Shown: one piece after another, positions 25,801 to 30,981 of the stretch
How positions within the stretch are numbered: the first letter of the stretch is position 1
How the letters are laid out: every line of letters starts with the position of its first letter
From: Oscillospiraceae bacterium
Lineage (GTDB): Bacteria; Bacillota; Clostridia; Oscillospirales; Oscillospiraceae
Direction: 5' to 3'
DNA: 33,679 nucleotides
Assembly: GCA_009776445.1 (NCBI GenBank)
Contig: WRNV01000018.1
Location: 1-33,679, forward strand
The notes under the pieces: generated by a model
Databases searched by the model: none
Told to the model about the DNA's origin: nothing
What the model saw: only the letters and a program-made list of their open reading frames with translations
Translations under genes and position numbers: made by a program

Positions 25801-27719
25801 AAAAGGGCTTTGCCTGGTCAAGGGCTCACCTGCTGAGGGAGACGGACTACTACATCTGGGATAATATAAACTACGGCGGCAGCAGAAACACCGGCCAGCA
25901 TTCATATAACTACGGCAACTTCGCCGGCGCGGCTTACCAGCTCTACTCGGTTACCGGCGAGCAGGACTATCTGGATATCATGCACGGCGTGATGCGGAAA
26001 GCATGGAGCGATTTCACGCAAAGTGATAATCTGACAATAACCGGCAGCGAAGGCACCGGCGACGGCTCGGCCTTCAGGATGATATTGATCCGCCAGACAG
26101 CTTCGATTGTTTATGAAGGCGGGTTTACGGAATATGAGAAGTATCTAGACTGGAACGCGACGCAGGCGTATAACCGCCGCAGGGTGAGTGACGGATTATG
26201 CGGGGTTAACTTCGCGAGCGCAGCCCCATCGGCCACTACCGACTGCGCCAGCCCGAACTCGATGCTCGGCGTCGTACTCGCGTTCATGACCCATTTGGAT
26301 ATCGAATCCGATTTCGGCGTCACAAAGGCACAGCTTCTGGCAAAGATTACCGAGGCCAATGGCTACGCCGCGACCGGCTACTCGCCGCAGAGCTTCGCGA
26401 GCCTGCAAGAGGCGATTGAGTACGCACAAGGGATTTACGATAACCCCGATGCGCCCAACAGGAGGATTGCGGCGTCCGTCTCGCAGCTTAACACCGCTAT
26501 CAGCGGCCTTCGCGCGGTCAACAACCCAGCCGCCTTAGCCCTTGACGAGGTCAGCCCCGCCGTGTTTGAGCTGGAGGATGGCGTCTACACCGACAGTATC
26601 AGCAGAGCCACCGCCATCACCGGCTATACAGGCACCGGCTACCTGACCGGGTTTAACACCTTCAAGCAGCCGCCAAAGTCTAACTACAAAGAGAGCGTTT
26701 CGTTCTACGTCGACGCTGGCAAGGCTGGCAAGTACAACCTGCCGTTGCGTACCGCTGTTTACCTGAAGGACGAGGCGTATGGAAAACGCACACAGACCTT
26801 CAACCAGGTCAACTCCGGCAACTACGGGCATACAAGGGATATACAATGCGAAGAGAACGGCGCCTACTGGCAAGCCGCCGGGTCGATAAGCGCGGCGAAT
26901 CCCGCGTGGGTGCAGATAAGCCTTCAGAAACCCACCGAGATCAATATGGTGCGAATCAGGACAAGGACTAACGCAAGTAACCGTACCCAGACATTCTCGC
27001 TGTGGGGCGGTCTTGACCAGAATAACCTGGTTGAGCTTAAAGCCTCGCAGGCTTATCAGTTTACCCAAGTGACGACATCCGGCAGGCAGTTAGCCGGCAA
27101 CTATGTCGACATCGACATCAATCCGGTTCTTGTCAAGTATCTGAGGATTGTGGGTACCGCTGTCTCAACCGGCACCTTCGAGGTTATGCAGTTCGAGGCA
27201 TACTCGCCGACGCGCACGGCTGCGCTGTACATCGACGACGTCAAGGTCAAAGATATCGATATGCCTGTCAATAGCCAGAAACTCACGGGCGCTTCCTGGG
27301 AAACTGGCGTGATTTCGTGGCAGGATTATGTGATCCAGGACGTTGTGATTCCAGCCGGGCTGCATAAAATCGCGATCGTCAGCGAAGGCGACACTCCGGA
27401 TAAGTACGTGTTTGACAAGCTTACGTTCCCCGTGCCGATCCTTGAAATTGATTGGTCGGTCGTTGACGATAAGGTCGTCGGTACGCTCGATAACGGCCTC
27501 GATAATGAATACACCGGCTTTTTGTACCTAGGCATCTATGACCAGAACAATAGGCTTGTTTACACGGAGAATCAGGACTTTGAGGTATCCGCGTTTGAAG
27601 CGGTCCCGTTCGCGTTCGATGTTGAAGTCACAAAATATCCGGCGGCGGATTATTTGTATAAGGTCTTCTGCTGGGACAAGTTTTTTATCCCACTGACGGT
27701 GCCGGCATTCGGGAAATAA
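22809..27719 (+). CDS. Secreted multidomain protein with two GH76 (alpha-1,6-mannanase) domains
   Basis: 1636 residues, predicted extracellular. A signal peptide ends near AFA (residue ~28). Domains: GH76 no. 1 (~45-480) with catalytic pair Asp187-Asp188 in YNDDQAWW; a CBM6/35-like jelly roll (~495-635); a second similar domain (~645-775); GH76 no. 2 (~785-1165) with Asp895-Asp896 in TDDVIWW; a FIVAR-like helical module (~1175-1240); a carbohydrate-binding region apparently interrupted by an F5/8C-like domain; and a C-terminal beta domain. No LPXTG, SLH or dockerin is seen. GH76 enzymes cut alpha-1,6-mannan backbones. TTG at 22809 is chosen because AAGGAG is 9 nt upstream; TTG at 22800 would touch it. 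Codon use shifts near 24290. Confidence 0.9.
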   Translation: MFRLKAVKVLMSCILALSLSLTIFTAFAELNGEDSEVSTAAADEMLETWIDTYVYYINRVNGIPESPQDALNLTEGGPTNGPILFDGINMKMPEIGEPCGATTYRWSDKWMERQAWEVARNLPRETDYWISAIQFEGMLDVYEYMEDSNPKKAEVRQLIIDLYEGYWFSGNHPTWDVNFPDQNYYNDDQAWWSMALSRGFRLIGDIRMLHSSDYLITKTFLEWDDTDWAAEGYPNAFGGAPWGGIPWRRVGNDVAVGLGSWANSNANKNFCTEGNACYAALTLASTYKDLAATTEDPALKAKYQAAYEEQFAAGSKSYEWNKFHYINMETGQVTNGSYRLTGTVNHARDGVTCPTRADPYNHGTAAGSSYQMYVLTGDGKYRDEAKILMDYAIEQWTLSDGLTADCQGTGDDAAWKNILWYIAAEMCYNGGFTEYEKYFEANAIQAWTNRNDVGLCNNALQFISNSRQASICTLLGVNFLYWSDFDADKEYDYDLIGPISNGVNGVYQAEWAQNEYIQLDTSQAGYTGTGYTQYWDADGPHVQDGWVRFDVNVPETGIYKLDIRWYTRGDNTRRISINGGPDAIFYFSRGTNNTWETIPYYALLNEGLNTVKFTYYNRNSHGTNDRDGNSWCFMDNLTVGYLNPYDAPTQSVAVSATGPSFATTNYFSSTWASANNTYVEYTVSVPEAGDYDLNFFYTNFNTTAATRVMSVNGSSTTTDISFPRTGPAGSTANDPVTNNSTSYSGTVLADKVALKAGVNTIRLSSTGTGQQSMSLFKYVGVKEPQKSVKCGEEMMEDFIAAYMRDHYDYEGNIVGKSTWRWSDNPDHGGGSTFEKRRETDFWLSAPIYDSFNDALLYSKNPKYIAILDSLFESFIDSKWHPTWDVHDWMDNTYTDDVIWWCQAFERSYSLTGDRKYLDMSAWMWEEIMKSWDETVGYGGAPYGGFFWRRTAGDNVVNPLNASKNICSNLNSVICATRLSKSYASIDPVKSAAYLEQAKKGFAWSRAHLLRETDYYIWDNINYGGSRNTGQHSYNYGNFAGAAYQLYSVTGEQDYLDIMHGVMRKAWSDFTQSDNLTITGSEGTGDGSAFRMILIRQTASIVYEGGFTEYEKYLDWNATQAYNRRRVSDGLCGVNFASAAPSATTDCASPNSMLGVVLAFMTHLDIESDFGVTKAQLLAKITEANGYAATGYSPQSFASLQEAIEYAQGIYDNPDAPNRRIAASVSQLNTAISGLRAVNNPAALALDEVSPAVFELEDGVYTDSISRATAITGYTGTGYLTGFNTFKQPPKSNYKESVSFYVDAGKAGKYNLPLRTAVYLKDEAYGKRTQTFNQVNSGNYGHTRDIQCEENGAYWQAAGSISAANPAWVQISLQKPTEINMVRIRTRTNASNRTQTFSLWGGLDQNNLVELKASQAYQFTQVTTSGRQLAGNYVDIDINPVLVKYLRIVGTAVSTGTFEVMQFEAYSPTRTAALYIDDVKVKDIDMPVNSQKLTGASWETGVISWQDYVIQDVVIPAGLHKIAIVSEGDTPDKYVFDKLTFPVPILEIDWSVVDDKVVGTLDNGLDNEYTGFLYLGIYDQNNRLVYTENQDFEVSAFEAVPFAFDVEVTKYPAADYLYKVFCWDKFFIPLTVPAFGK

Positions 27720-27750
27720 ATATCAAAGCGGCTGAGGAATCAGGAAAATG

Positions 27751-27780
27751 GGGCTATTGGAGATTCTCCAATAGCCCTTT
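27751..27780 (+). terminator. Rho-independent terminator of the GH76 gene
   Basis: A perfect 12-bp stem, GGGCTATTGGAG-ATT-CTCCAATAGCCC (27751-27777), followed by TTTCTC, starts 31 bp after the GH76 stop codon. The T-tract is short, but position and stem strength support termination. Confidence 0.75.
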
Positions 27781-27910
27781 CTCGGTGCGTAAACTCCTTT
27801 ATAGTCCGGTCGGGATTGAAATTCTCCTTGAGCTTTGGTGTTTCCGTTACTTGGATTTTCCATACTGCGTAAATACTCGGGATGCCGCCGGATTCACTGG
27901 TCGAATGTTA

Positions 27911-27944
27911 TGAGTATGCCGGTCGAATGCGACCGGCATACTCA
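27911..27944. repeat. Perfect 15-bp inverted repeat with a 4-nt loop
   Basis: Arms TGAGTATGCCGGTCG (27911-27925) and CGACCGGCATACTCA (27930-27944), loop AATG. It lies 31 bp past the stop of the RelB-like gene on the minus strand. No T-tract follows on either strand, so it is not a classical terminator; it may still stabilise a 3' end or be a protein-binding site. Confidence 0.8.
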
Positions 27945-27975
27945 CCTATCTGCCGGTGGTGGGAGATATGACACT

Positions 27976-28269
27976 TTATATTTCATATCCATATTTCTCC
28001 CGTATTTTTGCGAAAACCTCATCGTGGCTCAAACATACAGTATTAGGGTCAAATGCCTCTTTTTCTGCTTCAGCCAATTTTTCGAGTATAATTCGGTCAG
28101 TTAAGTATTGTGTGGTTACAAGCTCAAACGGTATTTTTTTCTCTCGTACAAGCGCTTTCAGGCTGGACACGATATATGTGGTCATGTTTATGCCCATGTC
28201 ATCCAGCATTCTTTCGGCCTGTTCCTTTACAGTTTGCTCAACCCTGACAGTTATTGCCTTTGTTTCCAA
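27976..28269 (-). CDS. RelB/DinJ family antitoxin, apparently orphan
   Basis: A 97-residue protein with an N-terminal ribbon-helix-helix (ITVRVEQTVKEQAERMLDDMGINMTTYIVSSLKALVREKKIPFEL, split over ~4-48) typical of RelB/DinJ antitoxins, which bind DNA as dimers and neutralise RelE/YafQ-type mRNA interferases. The C-terminus (LSHDEVFAKIREKYGYEI) is typical of a toxin-binding tail. TTG at 28269 with GGGAG 9 nt upstream is chosen; an ATG 8 codons earlier would overlap the ribosome binding site. No toxin gene follows before the GH76 terminator or precedes it, so the partner is missing or elsewhere. Confidence 0.78.
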   Translation of the reverse strand: METKAITVRVEQTVKEQAERMLDDMGINMTTYIVSSLKALVREKKIPFELVTTQYLTDRIILEKLAEAEKEAFDPNTVCLSHDEVFAKIREKYGYEI

Positions 28270-28431
28270 TTCAATCAACTCCCTTATGTGCAATTATACT
28301 GCAAATAGTTGAGTTATGCAATTTATGTGTTTGATTTAGCAACACTGTAACGCCAGATATGATCATTGGGTGTTACTATCAACAGGAAATGGCGCCAAGT
28401 TTTGAAGAATTGATAACCACGCAAAGACATT

Positions 28432-28523
28432 CTGGGTACGCGGGCATCTTGCCCGCATTTGGCTTTATTTGCATCAACCAAATATTCCAGCTCACTTATA
28501 CGGGATAGAAGGCGCGTACCCAG
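28432..28523. other. Structured intergenic element with nested inverted repeats
   Basis: Outer arms CTGGGTACGCG (28432-28442) and CGCGTACCCAG (28513-28523) enclose a hairpin GCGGGCA-TCT-TGCCCGC (28440-28456). No open frame of note occupies 28270-28584. This could be a small structured RNA or a repeat remnant; no known family is recognised. Confidence 0.4.
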
Positions 28524-28584
28524 GGGAGCATGGATTACTATTTGTTTGCCCCATTTTCAAGATTTTAGCGAACCGCTTCGCGGG

Positions 28585-28664
28585 TAATCTTTTGCGCCTG
28601 CGGGCGCAAAAGATTAGAAGATGTCAGATTACAGATTTAACCATAAAGCGGGGCGTACTCCACC
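28585..28664 (-). other. Conserved 3' frame of variable region 2 (IMH-like sequence plus perfect 14-bp hairpin)
   Basis: 28608-28664 matches the frames of the other two genes with one or two mismatches, through the stop codon. The hairpin is the best of the three: TAATCTTTTGCGCC (28585-28598), loop TGCG, GGCGCAAAAGATTA (28603-28616), 14 perfect pairs with a 4-nt loop. On the transcript strand it is followed by CCCGCG and not by a T-run, so it is not an intrinsic terminator. Confidence 0.7.
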
Positions 28665-30653
28665 CTCGGCAAGGCTTACAGTATTCACAAACATACCTAA
28701 ACCGCCGTCAATGTATACGCTCACTACACGATCAACATTGAGACCAGGTGACCGAAGCCACCACCACCAAACCATTTTTTTAGGTCTATTTATACTATCA
28801 AAATACTCTTTTTTAAGAGAAGCGTCAGTTTTGGCTATGGATTTCAAGTCGTTTAATGCTGTTTCACTGCAATAAGCAATTCGATCTTCGTTAGACGAAA
28901 AGTAGGTTCGCGCTTCATCAGCGCTTAACAAAAAGATTCTATCCTTGTCTCCACCTTGTATTTTGGCGCGTTCCATATCGTTAAATGCCGCCTTGAGAAA
29001 ATCTCCGTTAAGGTATACATTAATATCGCTTGCTTCCCAATCATTTGGTTTCTTATCTTTGTGTTCTGTTGTATTAAAAACGCGCAATGAGAGTATTTGG
29101 TCGGATATTAGTAGAACCTTGTTCTCTCTGTTTTTATAGTCCAATATGCGCCATATTATTTGCGGACTACTTGAGAAACGCAAATGGTTCCCTTTGGCGA
29201 GCTGCGAATCGGATTCAAGTATGGTGTATATTTCATGGGGTAACTGTTTTTGCTTCTCTGCTTCACCCAACCCGCTAAAATATGTAATAAACTCTTCGTG
29301 CTGAAATTCGTATTTTGTATCATTATCTTTGCATTGTAAGAAAAGAGTAGGGAAGTCCTTCCCAAATTTTTCTGTCATTTGATCTACGCTTATTTCAAAT
29401 ATTTTCTGAGAAGCAAAATAGGTTGCCAACTCAATCAGTTTTATCTTAAGGTTTTCTTTGAATTCTACTATATCTTGTTCTCTTTTTTCTTTTGGTTTGG
29501 ATTTATAGTGTTGTTTTTTATATTCTCTTTCTAACAACACATCCACCATTTTTTGGAAGTATAGTGTTTTAGACAGTTGACTCAAATCAGGTTCATCTAG
29601 TAAAATATGCGCATAGGCGCTGTATAGTGGAAGGGCAATGAATTTACCTGTTCTTTTGCCGTCTGTGTTTTTAGCCCTGTATAAAGTTTTGATTGCTTTT
29701 TTAATTCTTTCTTTTTGCCAAAACGTGATTCTGTCAAAACGGAGTGTGTCGTCGCCATAGAACTTGTATTTACGGTTGTTAACCTTAAATACTCTCTTTG
29801 CATATTTTATTGCCGCTTTTTCTGAAATATAATCTTGATTGTACTCACAAATCTCTAAATTTGAAATCCATCTTCCTTCGCTCAATGATTGGGATGAAAT
29901 ATCGCTTTTTAGATTGGTGTTGTCAGTAGTTCTATATGTAATAACTATTGTGTTTGTGTAATTTGATGAGTATAACATATCTATTATTTCAAAAAGCCTT
30001 TCTTTTCTCCAAGCAACATTGTCAACAGTTGAGGATTTAGGTTGTAACTCGTCAAACCCGTCGAAAATCAGTATTGTATTCTCAGATTGGGTTACTGTTT
30101 CTTTTAGTACTTTAAAACTGCACTTTCTGCAATAAAACAACTGTACTTTGGAAACAGGGTCGACAACATGTAGATTCCTGATTATATTTTTTAATAGTAT
30201 CATAATGAAAGTCCTGAGGAAATACCAAAGAGATAGCCTCATACATAGATTTTTTGAGAATTTTGTTTTCCCACAAGCAGGGTTTGCAAAAACGAAATAA
30301 AGCGGTGACGTGTTCCTACTCCATTTATGAGGGTATTCACTTTTAGCAATATATTTCACAATTCTTCTGTAACGTAATCTTTCTAGGATATCAGAAACAC
30401 CGCTGCTATTATATAAAAATAACCGTGGCTGAACAAAGTGTTTTATTTCAGTTTTTGTGAATCCATTCTGAACTTGAGATTTTATTATTACTTGCTTTCT
30501 CATGTGGAAGTAAAGCCATATGAAAGCAAGAACACTTACCACAAAAATAATAAGCCCCCAATTCTTTTGTACAAAAACAAGCACAGAAGACCAATCAAGC
30601 GTATTACCAGTTGGCTGTGATGAGGATAAGCTTGTTATTGTTTGTATACTCAT
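28629..30653 (-). CDS. Membrane-anchored NACHT-like NTPase with DUF6273-type C-terminal variable domain (putative DGR target 2)
   Basis: About 674 residues, full-length paralogue of the 18581-20719 product: IQTITS-x-SS/TS-x-QPT N-terminus, membrane helix (~33-53), P-loop FANPACGKTKF (~130), Walker B LIFDGFDEL (~200), sensor VITYRTTD, helical region with a single FPTLFLQC ... FQHEEFITYFSGLGE unit, then the DUF6273-like domain (IIWRILDYKNRENKVLLIS, DRIFLLSADEA, WWWWLRSPG, GGVRPALWLNL). Basic residues after the helix suggest a cytoplasmic C-terminal part. The first start in frame is a GTG at 30662 too close to AAGGG, so ATG at 30653 is chosen. It follows the third NTPase gene on the same strand after a ~290-bp gap with repeats R4 and C. 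Confidence 0.85.
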   Translation of the reverse strand: MSIQTITSLSSSQPTGNTLDWSSVLVFVQKNWGLIIFVVSVLAFIWLYFHMRKQVIIKSQVQNGFTKTEIKHFVQPRLFLYNSSGVSDILERLRYRRIVKYIAKSEYPHKWSRNTSPLYFVFANPACGKTKFSKNLCMRLSLWYFLRTFIMILLKNIIRNLHVVDPVSKVQLFYCRKCSFKVLKETVTQSENTILIFDGFDELQPKSSTVDNVAWRKERLFEIIDMLYSSNYTNTIVITYRTTDNTNLKSDISSQSLSEGRWISNLEICEYNQDYISEKAAIKYAKRVFKVNNRKYKFYGDDTLRFDRITFWQKERIKKAIKTLYRAKNTDGKRTGKFIALPLYSAYAHILLDEPDLSQLSKTLYFQKMVDVLLEREYKKQHYKSKPKEKREQDIVEFKENLKIKLIELATYFASQKIFEISVDQMTEKFGKDFPTLFLQCKDNDTKYEFQHEEFITYFSGLGEAEKQKQLPHEIYTILESDSQLAKGNHLRFSSSPQIIWRILDYKNRENKVLLISDQILSLRVFNTTEHKDKKPNDWEASDINVYLNGDFLKAAFNDMERAKIQGGDKDRIFLLSADEARTYFSSNEDRIAYCSETALNDLKSIAKTDASLKKEYFDSINRPKKMVWWWWLRSPGLNVDRVVSVYIDGGLGMFVNTVSLAEGGVRPALWLNL
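28665..28742 (-). other. Variable core of putative DGR variable region 2 (26 codons)
   Basis: Encodes LNVDRVVSVYIDGGLGMFVN plus TVSLAE. Codons 1-5, 8, 10-13, 17, 23, 24 and 26 share their third base with both other cores. Elsewhere it departs at non-adenine-type positions, for example GTA GTG where the others have GCC GCG, so this core is older, decayed or from a different template. Confidence 0.6.
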
Positions 30654-30685
30654 TTTTACCACGCCCTTACCTTGTCGGCGCCTGA

Positions 30686-30740
30686 TGGGACAACCCCCTT
30701 CCCCCTACCTCGTTCGCGAATGGGGCTTTGGACGAGGGAA
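30686..30740. repeat. Palindromic REP-like element R4
   Basis: GGGACAACCCCCTTCCCCC, a CGTTCGCGAA core and TGGGGCTTTGGACGAGG, same family and orientation as R1, 32 bp upstream of the second NTPase start. Confidence 0.75.
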
Positions 30741-30768
30741 TGTGGATGACCCAAAAACATGCGCTCCC

Positions 30769-30813
30769 TTGACTATTGCTGAATATACATCAAAAATATA
30801 TGAAACGCAATAG
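30769..30813 (-). repeat. Dispersed 45-bp repeat, copy C
   Basis: Matches copies A, B and D. The minus-strand promoter-like sequence is TTGCGT-17-TATATT, pointing at the second NTPase gene ~115 bp downstream, past R4. The left flank GCTCCC is shared with copy D. Confidence 0.8.
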
Positions 30814-30908
30814 CGCCTGAATGGAATAATCTTGGGTTTACATGGCGCTATGTCGAATGGTTTGCGGTCGTATAAATCTCCATTATCGTTTGATCTTGAT
30901 AGTATTGA

Positions 30909-30981
30909 TTGTGCCTGAGGGCGCAAAAGATTAGAAGATTTCAGATTACAGATTTAACCATAAAGCGGGGCGTACTCCACC
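30909..30981 (-). other. Conserved 3' frame of variable region 3 (IMH-like sequence plus hairpin)
   Basis: 30925-30981 differs by one base from the frame of each of the other two genes, although the upstream parts of genes 1 and 3 are unrelated. The hairpin is TTGTGCC (30909-30915), loop TGAG, GGCGCAA (30920-30926), with one G-T pair. No T-tract follows on the transcript strand. Confidence 0.7.

Noticed and set aside
28585..28616. Reading the 14-bp hairpin after variable gene 2 as an intrinsic terminator
   Set aside because: On the transcript strand it is followed by CCCGCG, not by a T-run, and equivalent hairpins at the other two genes also lack T-tracts; a DGR-type cis site fits better.
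28469..28875. Plus-strand frames across the 3' end of variable gene 2
   Set aside because: They run antisense through the conserved frame and variable core and look like shadows of the NTPase gene.
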